A stretch of 64,000 nt of DNA from Renibacterium sp043789415 (lineage in GTDB: Bacteria; Actinomycetota; Actinomycetes; Actinomycetales; Micrococcaceae): NCBI RefSeq assembly GCF_043789415.1, contig NZ_JBDLLW010000002.1, positions 248,001-312,000 of the forward strand. The letters run 5' to 3'. The notes beneath the pieces were generated by a model. The model was not told where the DNA came from. It did no database searches and saw nothing but the letters and a program-made list of their open reading frames with translations. How positions within the stretch are numbered: position 1 is the stretch's first letter; the number at the start of each line of letters is the position of its first letter. Of this stretch, positions 8,261 through 16,240 are shown piece after piece. Position numbers and translations under genes: made by a program.

Positions 8261-9601
8261 TCAGAGAATTCCCAAGTTGCGCTGCAACTCGTAGGGCGTC
8301 ACCTGAAGGCGGTAATCCTGCCATTCTGCGCGCTTATTGCGCAGGAAATGCTCAAACACTTGCTCGCCGAGGATCTCAGCCATCACCTCAGAATCCTCCA
8401 TGATCCTGACCGCGTCGTGCAAGCTGGAGGGCAGTGGATAGTGACCCAGAGCCCGGCGTTCTGCGGTGCTCAGCGCCCAGATATCGTCTTCGGCTGCGGG
8501 CGGCAGTTCGTAGCCCTCCTCGATGCCTTTGAGCCCTGCGCCGAGCAAGACCGCATAGGCCAGATAGGGGTTGGTGGCGGAGTCGATGCCGCGGTATTCG
8601 ATCCGGGCTGACTGGCCCTTGCCCGGCTTGTAGAGCGGTACCCGCACCAGAGCGGAACGGTTATTGTGCCCCCAGGAGAGGTAACTCGGTGCTTCCCCAC
8701 CGCCCCAGAGCCGCTTGTAGGAATTCACGAACTGATTGGTCACCGCTGTCAGTTCGGGAGCGTGCTTGAGGATTCCGGCGATGAATTGCCGGGCTGTGGT
8801 GGAGAGCTGGAATTCGGCACCCGCCTCGTAGAAGGCATTGGAATCCCCTTCGAAGAGCGAGAAATGAGTATGCATGCCGGACCCAGGGTGGTCCGAAAAA
8901 GGTTTCGGCATAAAGGTGGCGTAGGTGCCCTGCTGCAGGGCGACCTCTTTGATCACCGTGCGGAAGGTCATGATGTTGTCCGCGGTCTGCAAGGCATCCG
9001 CGTAGCGCAAATCGATTTCGTTCTGCCCTGGGCCGCCCTCATGGTGGCTGAATTCCACCGATATCCCGACATTTTCCAGGGTGGTCACCGCGGTGCGCCG
9101 GAAGTCCTGGGCCACTCCGCCTGGCACGTGGTCGAAATAGCCGGCCCGGTCGACCGGCACCGGAATGCCATCGGCCCCGAGCTCTTCGGATTTGAGCAGA
9201 TAGAATTCGATCTCCGGGTGGGTGTAGCAGGTGAAGCCCATATCGGCTGCCTTGGCCAGCGTGCGCTTGAGCACGCTGCGCGGATCGGCCATCGAAGGCT
9301 TGCCATCCGGAGTGAGGATATCGCAGAACATCCTCGACGTCGGCTCGGTCTCCCCTCGCCAGGGCAGGATCTGGAAGCTGGAGGGATCGGGTTGCAGCAG
9401 CATATCCGATTCAAAGACCCGGGCCAGCCCCTCAATGGCCGAACCGTCGAAGCCTAAACCCTCTTCGAAAGCGCCTTCCACTTCGGCCGGAGCCAGTGCC
9501 ACGGATTTCAAAGAGCCGACCACATCGGTGAACCAGAGGCGAACGAAACGAACATCGCGTTCTTCAATGGTGCGGAGAACAAATTCCTGCTGGCGATCCA
9601 T
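8261..9601 (-). CDS. glnA2: Glutamine synthetase GlnA2 (non-adenylylated type)
   Basis: GSI-family enzyme of 446 aa. Glutamine synthetase motifs are present: FDGSAIEGLARVFESD, HPEIEFYLL, GSGMHTHFSLF, NNRSALVRVP, and ARIEYRGIDSATNPYLA. The adenylylation loop differs from GlnA: the site reads EDDIWALSTAERRALGH, with no Tyr. GlnE therefore should not modify it although the genes share an operon. Mycobacterial GlnA2 is the closest model; in Streptomyces some paralogues act on polyamines, so a strict glutamine role is not certain. AGAAGGA before the ATG supports the start. Confidence 0.92.
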   Translation of the reverse strand: MDRQQEFVLRTIEERDVRFVRLWFTDVVGSLKSVALAPAEVEGAFEEGLGFDGSAIEGLARVFESDMLLQPDPSSFQILPWRGETEPTSRMFCDILTPDGKPSMADPRSVLKRTLAKAADMGFTCYTHPEIEFYLLKSEELGADGIPVPVDRAGYFDHVPGGVAQDFRRTAVTTLENVGISVEFSHHEGGPGQNEIDLRYADALQTADNIMTFRTVIKEVALQQGTYATFMPKPFSDHPGSGMHTHFSLFEGDSNAFYEAGAEFQLSTTARQFIAGILKHAPELTAVTNQFVNSYKRLWGGGEAPSYLSWGHNNRSALVRVPLYKPGKGQSARIEYRGIDSATNPYLAYAVLLGAGLKGIEEGYELPPAAEDDIWALSTAERRALGHYPLPSSLHDAVRIMEDSEVMAEILGEQVFEHFLRNKRAEWQDYRLQVTPYELQRNLGIL

Positions 9602-9711
9602 CGAGATTCCTTCTACTGTGGCTGACCCTCGGGGTCTTCGACAATGACTACTCTGTTGTCATAACTCTACCGAGAGCTGGAGCTGGACGGGCTCAGGCTG
9701 GCAAATTCCAG

Positions 9712-9724
9712 TAGGCTCAAAGAC
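9712..9724 (+). promoter_or_regulatory. -10 element, leaderless start of panB
   Basis: TAGGCT at 9712-9717 is followed by seven nucleotides and the panB ATG at 9725. There is no Shine-Dalgarno sequence in between. Confidence 0.5.
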
Positions 9725-10591
9725 ATGAGCACGCCCGAAATCCCCGCACCCTATGGAACCGGCGCCACAACGGGGGCATCCCCTGCCACCGCCGGAGTGC
9801 GAAAAATTCGTATTCATCACCTGCAAGAGGCAAAGGACCGCGGCGAGAAATTCGCCATGCTGACCGCCTACGAGCAGTACACCGCCCAGATCTTCGATGA
9901 GGCGGGGATCGAGGTATTGCTGATCGGTGATTCCGCGGCGAATAACGTCTACGGCTATCAGACGACCATCCCGATCACCCTGGATGAGTTGCTTCCGCTG
10001 TGCCGTGCGGTCTCCCGTTCCGCCCATCGTGCACTGGTGGTCGCAGATCTGCCCTTCGGCAGCTACGAGGCCAGCCCCGAGCAGGCAGTAGCGGCCTCGG
10101 TGAGGTTGCTGAAAGAAGGGCTGGTCTCCGCCGTCAAAATGGAAGGCAGTCGCCGTTTCGCGCCGCACCTGCGGGCCATTGTGGATGCCGGTATTCCGGT
10201 GATGGCGCATATCGGTTTCACTCCGCAGAGTGAACATGCCCTCGGCGGTTACCGGGTGCAGGGCCGAGGCGATAGCGGCCAGGCGATTGTCGACGACGCC
10301 GTGGCGCTGGCTGAAGCCGGGGCCTTCTGCGTCCTGATGGAAATGGTGCCCGCCAGTGTCGCAGCAGCCGTGGACGCCGCGGTGACAGTGCCCACCGTGG
10401 GCATCGGTGCAGGCAATGGAACCACGGGTCAGGTGCTGGTCTGGCAGGATATGGCAGGACTGCGCGATGGCCGGGTGGCTAAATTCGTCAAGCAGTACGC
10501 CCAGTTGCGAGGCACGCTCTCCGAGGCGGCGAAAAGCTACGCGGAGGACGTGCGCTCCGGTGTCTTCCCCGGGCCGGAACACTCTTTCTAA
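9725..10591 (+). CDS. panB: 3-methyl-2-oxobutanoate hydroxymethyltransferase
   Basis: First step of pantothenate synthesis: transfers a hydroxymethyl group from methylene-tetrahydrofolate to ketoisovalerate. Protein of 288 aa. Visible family blocks: MLTAYEQYTAQIFDEAGIEVLLIGDSAANNVYG, ADLPFGSYEASPEQA, VKMEGS, MAHIGFTPQSEHALGGYRVQGRG, and PTVGIGAGNGTTGQVLV. The Mg-binding Asp/Glu residues lie in these blocks. No other pan genes are adjacent. The transcript is probably leaderless. A 91-bp repeat element follows 34 nt after the stop. Confidence 0.95.
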   Translation: MSTPEIPAPYGTGATTGASPATAGVRKIRIHHLQEAKDRGEKFAMLTAYEQYTAQIFDEAGIEVLLIGDSAANNVYGYQTTIPITLDELLPLCRAVSRSAHRALVVADLPFGSYEASPEQAVAASVRLLKEGLVSAVKMEGSRRFAPHLRAIVDAGIPVMAHIGFTPQSEHALGGYRVQGRGDSGQAIVDDAVALAEAGAFCVLMEMVPASVAAAVDAAVTVPTVGIGAGNGTTGQVLVWQDMAGLRDGRVAKFVKQYAQLRGTLSEAAKSYAEDVRSGVFPGPEHSF

Positions 10592-10625
10592 GCCCCAGAT
10601 CCCGGCCCAAAACCCTTCAATTTTT

Positions 10626-10716
10626 CCACCCGTCCCACCGAGTGTTAACAAAGTTACTGGAGTGAGCTGCGGAGCTATACTTTTGTCTCTTCCGTACCAT
10701 TGGATGGGACAGCTGG
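10626..10716 (-). repeat. 91-bp palindromic intergenic element, copy 1
   Basis: First of three copies, each exactly 91 bp (also 42337-42427 and 50458-50548). Ends: CCACCCGTCCCACCGAGTG and TTGGATGGGACAGCTGG. The longer arm is on the left (TGTTAACAAAGTTAC), so this copy is inverted relative to the other two. It sits between the panB stop and the truncated kinase. Core sequence differs between copies while ends and length are conserved. Confidence 0.8.
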
Positions 10717-10724
10717 AAGCGGAT

Positions 10725-10862
10725 TCAGGGGTGGTGCGGTCCAAAATCGTAAAAAGCCTCTTTGAAGTCGTCTTTGCTGAACACAGGCAACCGCAATTCG
10801 CTGGCCAGAGCGCGAGCCAATGTGGTTTTACCGGCGGCGCTCATGCCATTAACCAGGATCAC
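10725..10862 (-). pseudogene. Truncated P-loop kinase fragment
   Basis: Only about 45 residues remain: ILVNGMSAAGKTTLARALASELRLPVFSKDDFKEAFYD, then a stop. The Walker A motif (GMSAAGKTT) and the KDD following strand 2 are typical of small nucleotide or antibiotic kinases, which are normally 160 aa or longer. The lid and C-terminal regions are missing. The stop lies 8 nt from the end of the 91-bp repeat, so the 3' part may have been lost together with that element. GTG 10862 is the probable original start (an upstream ATG at 10910 overlaps the SPOR gene). Confidence 0.65.
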
Positions 10863-10878
10863 CTGGTTGCCGAGCCCT

Positions 10879-11043
10879 TCAGTCCTCGTCGCCGGCGTCC
10901 CAGGCTTCATTGCGCTCCCTGACTCTTTCCAGAGCCTGTTCGGCTTCAGCCCTGGTCTCGTAGGGTCCAATCAGTTGAGTCCAGTCAGATTGTGCGTCCT
11001 CTTCGACCTCATGGGTTTTCACGTTGTACCAGAACTGTGGCAT
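10879..11043 (-). CDS. Small SPOR-like protein
   Basis: Protein of 54 aa: MPQFWYNVKTHEVEED, then WTQLIGPYETRAEAEQALERVRERNEAWD. It resembles the short SPOR-like proteins common in actinobacteria, with a WYNVKTHEVE strand, the IGPY turn and a charged helix. Cytosolic; function unknown. The ATG at 11043 has a perfect AAGGAG 6 nt upstream, so the longer in-frame extension to 11163 is rejected. It is transcribed away from map. Confidence 0.8.
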   Translation of the reverse strand: MPQFWYNVKTHEVEEDAQSDWTQLIGPYETRAEAEQALERVRERNEAWDAGDED

Positions 11044-11170
11044 CTTCGCTCCTTGAAACTTACGTTGAAATTTGCCGGTGAGCCTTGTCTTGATCGAACC
11101 TATCTCCGGTGTTACCTCCATAAACCGCACCATGGAACTGCTGAGTGCGTCAAGGCCGCCCACTGTTGAT

Positions 11171-11182
11171 TAGGATGGGATC
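11171..11182 (+). promoter_or_regulatory. -10 element, leaderless start of map
   Basis: TAGGAT at 11171-11176 is followed by six nucleotides and the map ATG at 11183, with no Shine-Dalgarno sequence. Confidence 0.55.
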
Positions 11183-12049
11183 ATGTCCTCTGCACCACTC
11201 GGAACCCTGGTCCCCGGCACGCTCAGTCCGCGCCGCGAAGTACCCGCTTCAATCCCTCGTCCCGAATATGTCGGCAAGCCGGGCCCGGCCAAGTTCACCG
11301 GTTCAGAGGTGAAGAGTCCGGAGACCATTGAACGGATCCGCCGGGCCTCGAAAATCGCGGCCCAGGCCATCGTTGAAGTAGGCAAGCACATCGTGCCGGG
11401 CGTCACCACGGATGAGCTGGATCGGGTCGGGCACGAATTCCTGATCGCCCATGACGCCTACCCTTCCACCCTGGGGTATCGAGGTTTTCCCAAGTCCCTC
11501 TGCTCCTCGCTCAACGAAGTGATCTGCCACGGCATCCCCGATTCGACAGTGGTGCAGGACGGCGACATCCTCAATATCGACATCACCGCTTTCAAGGACG
11601 GCGTGCACGGAGACACGAATTACACCTTCCTGGTCGGCGACGTCGATGAGGACTCCAGACTGCTCGTGGAACGCACCGAGGAATCGCTGCGCAGGGCGAT
11701 CAAGGCGGTGGCACCGGGCCGCGAGATCAATGTGATCGGCCGGGCCATCGAGTCCTACGCCAAGCGCTTCGGCTACGGTGTGGTCCGTGATTTCACTGGC
11801 CACGGCGTCGGTGAAGCCTTCCACACCGGCCTGATCATTCCGCACTACGACGCCGCCCCGGCCTACAATACGGTGATCCAAGCAGGGATGACCTTCACCA
11901 TCGAGCCGATGCTCACCCTGGGCGGCATCGACTGGGAGATGTGGGACGACGATTGGACAGTGGTCACCCGCGATCGCAAGCGCACCGCACAGTTCGAGCA
12001 CACCCTGCTGGTGACCGAGACCGGTGCCGAAATCCTCACCTTGCCCTAA
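11183..12049 (+). CDS. map: Methionine aminopeptidase, type I
   Basis: Removes the initiator methionine from nascent proteins; a two-metal enzyme. Protein of 288 aa: a 40-residue N-terminal extension with the Pro-rich actinobacterial linker (IPRPEYVGKPGP) and then the pita-bread domain. Metal ligands are visible in NIDITAFKDGVHGDTN (two Asp), GHGVGEAFH (His), FTIEPML (Glu) and AQFEHTLLVT (Glu). Such extended MAPs are MAP1c type, as MapB in mycobacteria. Its promoter predicts a leaderless mRNA. ppgK follows 48 nt later on the same strand. Confidence 0.95.
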   Translation: MSSAPLGTLVPGTLSPRREVPASIPRPEYVGKPGPAKFTGSEVKSPETIERIRRASKIAAQAIVEVGKHIVPGVTTDELDRVGHEFLIAHDAYPSTLGYRGFPKSLCSSLNEVICHGIPDSTVVQDGDILNIDITAFKDGVHGDTNYTFLVGDVDEDSRLLVERTEESLRRAIKAVAPGREINVIGRAIESYAKRFGYGVVRDFTGHGVGEAFHTGLIIPHYDAAPAYNTVIQAGMTFTIEPMLTLGGIDWEMWDDDWTVVTRDRKRTAQFEHTLLVTETGAEILTLP

Positions 12050-12097
12050 TCTCAAATAGTCTTAAAATAATCCTCTCAGATCAGCTATGGAGCCCGA

Positions 12098-12889
12098 ATG
12101 TCGAAGAACAGCAGCAATTCCCAACACGCCATTGGCATTGATATCGGCGGCACCGGGATCAAGGGCGGCATCGTCAACTTGAAAAAGGGCGAATTGGTCG
12201 GCGATCGATTCCGGATCGACACCCCTCAGCCGGCCACCCCCGAAGCAGTGGCGCAGGTCGTCAAGCAGATTGTGGACGAGCTGATGAGCCGCCCCGAGGC
12301 TCCAGATGCTGATAGCCAGATCGGAGTCGATTTCCCGGCAATCATCTCTCACGGAGTGGCCCGCTCAGCGGCCAATGTCGATAAGAGCTGGATCGGCACC
12401 GATGCCGACGCGCTGCTCACTAAGGTGCTTTCCCGCCCGGTTCATGTGATGAACGACGCCGACGCCGCCGGAGTCGCGGAAGCCAAGTACGGCGCTGGCC
12501 GGGATCAAAAAGGCACCGTGCTGGTGATCACCCTGGGCACCGGCATCGGCTCTGCTTTTATCTTCGACGGCAAGCTGGTACCGAACGCCGAACTCGGGCA
12601 CCTGGAACTGGATGGTTTCGACGCCGAAAGCCGCGCCTCAGCCACCGCTCGAGAACGCGACAAGCTGAGCTGGGAAGAGTACTCCGTCCGGCTGCAACGC
12701 TATTTCTCGCACGTTGAATTCTTGTTCTCCCCCGAATTGTTCATCGTCGGAGGCGGCATCTCCAAGCGAAGTGAAGATTTCCTCCCCCAGTTGAAGCTGC
12801 GGACCAAGATCATTCCGGCTGAGCTGAAGAACAACGCGGGCATCGTCGGTGCGGCGCTCCAGGCTTCTAGGCACTTCAAGACCAAGTGA
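12098..12889 (+). CDS. ppgK: Polyphosphate glucokinase
   Basis: Phosphorylates glucose with polyphosphate (or ATP). Protein of 263 aa. ROK/hexokinase-fold motifs: phosphate-1 IGIDIGGTGIKGGIV, NDADAAGVAEAKYG, VITLGTGIGSAF, and AELGHLELDG. The ROK zinc cluster CxCGxxGC is absent, as usual for PpgK. The GGAG before ATG 12098 supports the start. The stop overlaps the next gene's GTG by 4 nt, so ppgK and the SDR are translationally coupled. A second glucokinase of the ROK type lies at 54289. Confidence 0.93.
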   Translation: MSKNSSNSQHAIGIDIGGTGIKGGIVNLKKGELVGDRFRIDTPQPATPEAVAQVVKQIVDELMSRPEAPDADSQIGVDFPAIISHGVARSAANVDKSWIGTDADALLTKVLSRPVHVMNDADAAGVAEAKYGAGRDQKGTVLVITLGTGIGSAFIFDGKLVPNAELGHLELDGFDAESRASATARERDKLSWEEYSVRLQRYFSHVEFLFSPELFIVGGGISKRSEDFLPQLKLRTKIIPAELKNNAGIVGAALQASRHFKTK

Positions 12890-13650
12890 GGCATTCGGGC
12901 TCCATGGTTTCCCCGGTGATCATCGTCACCGGGGCAAGCCGTGGGATCGGCGCCAGCATTGCGCTTCAGGCCGCGGCAAGCGGTTATGCGGTGGTGGTCA
13001 ATTACGCTCAGGATGCCGCTGGCGCCCAGCAGGTGGCGGAGCAGATCAGTTCCCACGGTGGCCGGGCCCTCGCGGTCCAAGCGGATATCAGCGAGCCGGA
13101 CCAGATCGAGCGGCTCTTTGAGGCGGCGCAGTCACTGGGCGAACCGAGCGCCCTGGTCAATAACGCGGCCACCACGGGCAATTCGCCCGGTCGGCTCTCG
13201 GAGTTGCCCGACGAGGTTCTGGAACAGACGTTCAGCACCAACGTGCTGGGCACGATCAGAGTTTGCCAGGCGGCGATACGGCACTGGCAACGCTCTCCCG
13301 CCCGACGGATGGGGATTGTGAACATCTCCTCCACCGCAACCATAGCCGGGTCTCCCGGGGAATGGGTGCACTATGCGGCAAGCAAGGGAGCTATTGATGT
13401 GCTCACTCGCGGTTTGGCAAGCGAGGTAGCGGCCCAGAACATCCGGGTCAATGCGGTGGCTCCGGGGCTGACCGATACGGGTTTGCACGCGGCGGCTGGA
13501 ATGCCGGATCGGGTGCAGCGGCTCAGTCCGAGCATTCCGCTGGGCCGGGCAGCCAGCCCCGATGAGGTGGCCCACGCCGTGCTGTGGCTGCTCTCCGATC
13601 AGGCCTCTTACATCACCGGGAGCATTCTTCCGGTGAGCGGTGGACGCTAA
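12886..13650 (+). CDS. SDR family oxidoreductase
   Basis: Classical short-chain dehydrogenase/reductase of up to 254 aa. NAD(P)-binding TGASRGIG sits at the N-terminus, NNAATTG follows the third strand, and the catalytic Ser (NISSTATIAGS) is followed by the YxxxK motif in HYAASKGA; the C-terminus ends ITGSILPVSGGR. Substrate unknown. The GTG overlaps the ppgK stop; the ATG at 12904 is an alternative start nearer the Rossmann fold. Hairpin 13679-13718 ends the unit. Confidence 0.88.
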   Translation: MRHSGSMVSPVIIVTGASRGIGASIALQAAASGYAVVVNYAQDAAGAQQVAEQISSHGGRALAVQADISEPDQIERLFEAAQSLGEPSALVNNAATTGNSPGRLSELPDEVLEQTFSTNVLGTIRVCQAAIRHWQRSPARRMGIVNISSTATIAGSPGEWVHYAASKGAIDVLTRGLASEVAAQNIRVNAVAPGLTDTGLHAAAGMPDRVQRLSPSIPLGRAASPDEVAHAVLWLLSDQASYITGSILPVSGGR

Positions 13651-13678
13651 AAACTTTTTCAGCGATCCTGAAGTGGTA

Positions 13679-13718
13679 CCGGTGGTGGCCCGGGCTTCCC
13701 CTCCCTGACCACCACCGG
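13679..13718. terminator. Bidirectional hairpin between SDR and nrdR
   Basis: CCGGTGGTGG (13679-13688) pairs with CCACCACCGG (13709-13718), a 10-bp stem with a 20-nt loop, between two convergent genes. No T-tract. Confidence 0.55.
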
Positions 13719-13721
13719 AGC

Positions 13722-14213
13722 TTAGGTGCGCGCTTCTGCCGGTTTCTCGGCAGCGGCCGAGCTCAGATCGGCCTCGTGCCGCAGGATGGCGATAGCGTGC
13801 TCGAAATCATCGAGCGATTCAAAGGCTTGATAAACGCTGGCGAATCGCAGATAGGCGACTTTGTCCAATTTCTGCAAGGGGCCGAGGATCGCCAAGCCGA
13901 CTTCATGGGCTTCGATCTCGGCGCTGCCCGCGGCCCTGATGCTCTCTTCGACTTCCTGAGCGAGCAGAGCCAGATCGTCCTCGGTGACCGGGCGCCCCTG
14001 GCAAGCCTTACGAACGCCGTTGATCACCTTGCCACGGCTGAACGGCTCACCAATTCCAGAACGCTTGATCACCGTCAGGCTCGTCGTCTCCACCGTGGTG
14101 AAACGGCGTTCACACGCCGGGCACTGGCGACGACGACGGATCGCCGAACCATCGTCAGCAACCCGTGAGTCAACCACCCGGGAATCTGGATGACGACAGA
14201 ACGGACAATACAT
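13722..14213 (-). CDS. nrdR: Transcriptional repressor NrdR
   Basis: Zinc-ribbon/ATP-cone repressor of ribonucleotide reductase genes. Protein of 163 aa from ATG 14213. Zinc ligands are Cys3/Cys6 (CPFC) and Cys31/Cys34 (CPAC); the ATP-cone starts at VIKRSGIGEPFSRGKV. An upstream in-frame ATG (14228) is rejected because it lies within the promoter. A TACAGT -10 ends 6 nt before ATG 14213, predicting a leaderless mRNA. Two inverted CTACATAT motifs upstream resemble NrdR boxes, suggesting autoregulation. It lies downstream of hisD in the same direction but has its own promoter. Confidence 0.93.
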   Translation of the reverse strand: MYCPFCRHPDSRVVDSRVADDGSAIRRRRQCPACERRFTTVETTSLTVIKRSGIGEPFSRGKVINGVRKACQGRPVTEDDLALLAQEVEESIRAAGSAEIEAHEVGLAILGPLQKLDKVAYLRFASVYQAFESLDDFEHAIAILRHEADLSSAAAEKPAEART

Positions 14214-14219
14214 ATGGAT

Positions 14220-14270
14220 ACTGTACAACTACATATAGCAGAATTACAAGAAGGTAATTACCATATGTAG
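14220..14270 (-). promoter_or_regulatory. nrdR promoter with NrdR-box-like inverted motifs
   Basis: Minus-strand -35 TTGTAA (14249-14244), 18-nt spacer and -10 TACAGT (14225-14220). CTACATAT (14229-14236) overlaps the spacer; its inverse ATATGTAG lies at 14263-14270, with centres 34 bp apart, about three helical turns. A GGTAATTACC palindrome sits at 14253-14262. Paired, helically phased AT-rich boxes are typical of NrdR operators, though the match to the consensus is partial. Confidence 0.5.
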
Positions 14271-14307
14271 TGTTTTAGAGGGATTCTCGATGGGTCAGCT
14301 GAACCGC

Positions 14308-15648
14308 TCACTCTTCGCGGAAACGGATCGACACCGCGTCACCGTGGGCGGGCAGATCCTCTGCCCGAGCCAGCGTGATGATGTGTTCTGAGACCTGCGC
14401 CAGAGCCGCCCGGTCATAGTCGATGACCTGGATGCCGCGCAGGAAGGTTTGCACACTCAGTCCAGAGCTGAAAGCCGCGGTTCCACTGGTCGGCAGCACG
14501 TGGTTCGAACCGGCGCAGTAGTCCCCCAGGCTCACTGGAGCGGACGGTCCGACGAAGATCGCCCCCGCATTGCGAACCTGCGAGGCAACCGATGCCGCAT
14601 CGGCGGTGATCACCTCAAGGTGTTCCGCGGCATAGGCATTCACCACGTCGATGCCCTGGGCCAGAGAATCCACCAGTACCACGGCAGACTGCTGGCCGCT
14701 CAGCCCGGCGGCCACTCGTTCCCGGTGCTTAGTCTGACCGAGCTGAGCTTCCAGTTCCCGCTGCACCGCGGCAGCTAACTCCACCGACGGCGTCACCAGC
14801 ACTGCGGCAGCCGCCGGATCGTGTTCCGCCTGGCTGATCAGATCTGCCGCGACGAAACTCGCCGGAGCAGTGTCATCGGCCAGAATGGCAATCTCGGTCG
14901 GCCCGGCCTCGGAGTCGATGCCGACCAGGCCCTTGACCAATCGTTTCGCGGTGGCCACGTACAGGTTTCCTGGTCCGGTGATCAGATCAACGGGTTCCAG
15001 CCCGACCTCCTCGACGCCATAGGCGAACGCAGCAATGGCCTGGGCACCGCCGATCGCATAGACCTCGGTAACACCCAGCAAGGCGGCTGCCGCCAGGATC
15101 GTGGGGTGCGGCAGCCCGTTGAAGGCCTTCTGCGGTGGAGAGGCCAGAGCTATTGACTCGACTCCCGCGGTCAGGGCGGGCACCACGTTCATCACGACTG
15201 AGGATGGATAGACGGCGAGTCCGCCGGGGGCGTAAAGCCCCACCCGGCGCATCGGCTGCCAGCGCAGCGTCACCTCGGCTCCCCGAGAGACCTGGACCGG
15301 GATATTCTGCGGCCGTTGTTCCTGGGCGACGCGCTGAGCTCGCGCGATGGACTCCTCGAGGGCGAGCCGAATCTGCGGGTCCAAGGCGTCCAAGGCCTGC
15401 TGCAATGCCTCGGCCGGCACTCGCGGATCAGGTTGCTCGACGCCGTCAAAAGCGGCCGCGTACTCGGTCAGCGCGCTCCGGCCCTGATCACGGACCTTTT
15501 CCAGCACTTCGCGCACGCGCTCTTCCACCTGGGCGGTGTCTTCGACGGCCGCTCGGGGCACCGCACGGCGTAATTGGGCAAGGCTCAGTTGTTGCCCGCG
15601 CAGATCGATGGTGCGCAACAGTTCCTCGGTTGTAGCTTGCTGACTCAC
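14308..15648 (-). CDS. hisD: Histidinol dehydrogenase
   Basis: Last two steps of histidine synthesis: NAD- and zinc-dependent oxidation of L-histidinol to histidine. Protein of 446 aa from GTG 15648, which has GGGGGT just upstream; the longer open frame to 15762 would overlap the preceding membrane gene. Motifs: YAPGGLAVYPSSVVMNVVPA, GGAQAIAAFAYG, DLITGPGNLYVATAK, IDSEAGPTEIAIL, AEH, and SLGDYCAGSNHVLPT. Unusually for a his gene it is the third gene of a dnaE unit, with no other his gene in the window. Confidence 0.95.
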   Translation of the reverse strand: MSQQATTEELLRTIDLRGQQLSLAQLRRAVPRAAVEDTAQVEERVREVLEKVRDQGRSALTEYAAAFDGVEQPDPRVPAEALQQALDALDPQIRLALEESIARAQRVAQEQRPQNIPVQVSRGAEVTLRWQPMRRVGLYAPGGLAVYPSSVVMNVVPALTAGVESIALASPPQKAFNGLPHPTILAAAALLGVTEVYAIGGAQAIAAFAYGVEEVGLEPVDLITGPGNLYVATAKRLVKGLVGIDSEAGPTEIAILADDTAPASFVAADLISQAEHDPAAAAVLVTPSVELAAAVQRELEAQLGQTKHRERVAAGLSGQQSAVVLVDSLAQGIDVVNAYAAEHLEVITADAASVASQVRNAGAIFVGPSAPVSLGDYCAGSNHVLPTSGTAAFSSGLSVQTFLRGIQVIDYDRAALAQVSEHIITLARAEDLPAHGDAVSIRFREE

Positions 15649-15671
15649 ACCCCCAAGCTTAGTCGTCCAGC

Positions 15672-16238
15672 TTAGTCGTCCGCGATGCTGTCGGCCGGAG
15701 GGGAACGTAATAAGGAACCAAGGGTGAAAACGAAGAACACCAGGGCGCAAGCAAAGGGCCACAGCACGAGAACCGCGTAGCTTCTCAGGGAGAAGGCCAC
15801 TGACTCACTGACGCTCCCGGAGGTACTCGGCCCCCACAGCACTCCAGCGAAGGTACCGAGCAGCCAGGCCACGACCCCGCCGAGCGCTGCGCCGAGCACG
15901 GCAGCCACCAGCTTCACCCAGGACCCTCTGTGCTTACGCTGCGGAATGAGCAGGGCTCCGGTCACAATACCTGCCAGCAGGCACAGCAAGCCGAGCATCA
16001 GGTCTCTCGGTAACCAGATTGAGGTATCGGTGCCCTTGCCATAGAAAGCGCCGCCGGGTGCTAGCAGCCACCAGAGCAAGCCCACCACGATCCCCGCGGC
16101 GGCGGTAGAACTGAACCATCTGAAGAGCGACGCCGGCGGGCCGCTGGTCAGCCCGGCCGGGGCGCTCGGTCCGTAGACTTGCTGCTGCGAGCCATAGGGC
16201 GGATGCTCGTGGGACGACTCAGCGGCAAATCGACCCAT
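15672..16238 (-). CDS. Integral membrane protein, unknown function
   Basis: Protein of 188 aa: a 37-residue Pro/Gly/Tyr-rich cytosolic N-terminus, then four predicted helices (about 42-60, 80-97, 108-130 and 152-175). I recognise no catalytic motif; it may belong to one of the DUF membrane families seen next to hisD in actinobacteria, but this is not certain. It starts 2 nt after the dnaE stop and ends 23 nt before hisD, so it is part of a dnaE-X-hisD operon. Confidence 0.75.
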   Translation of the reverse strand: MGRFAAESSHEHPPYGSQQQVYGPSAPAGLTSGPPASLFRWFSSTAAAGIVVGLLWWLLAPGGAFYGKGTDTSIWLPRDLMLGLLCLLAGIVTGALLIPQRKHRGSWVKLVAAVLGAALGGVVAWLLGTFAGVLWGPSTSGSVSESVAFSLRSYAVLVLWPFACALVFFVFTLGSLLRSPPADSIADD

Positions 16239-16240
16239 CT

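Noticed and set aside
9659..10744. 361-codon frame antisense to panB
   Set aside because: panB is an unambiguous gene; the antisense frame runs through the repeat element and resembles no protein family.
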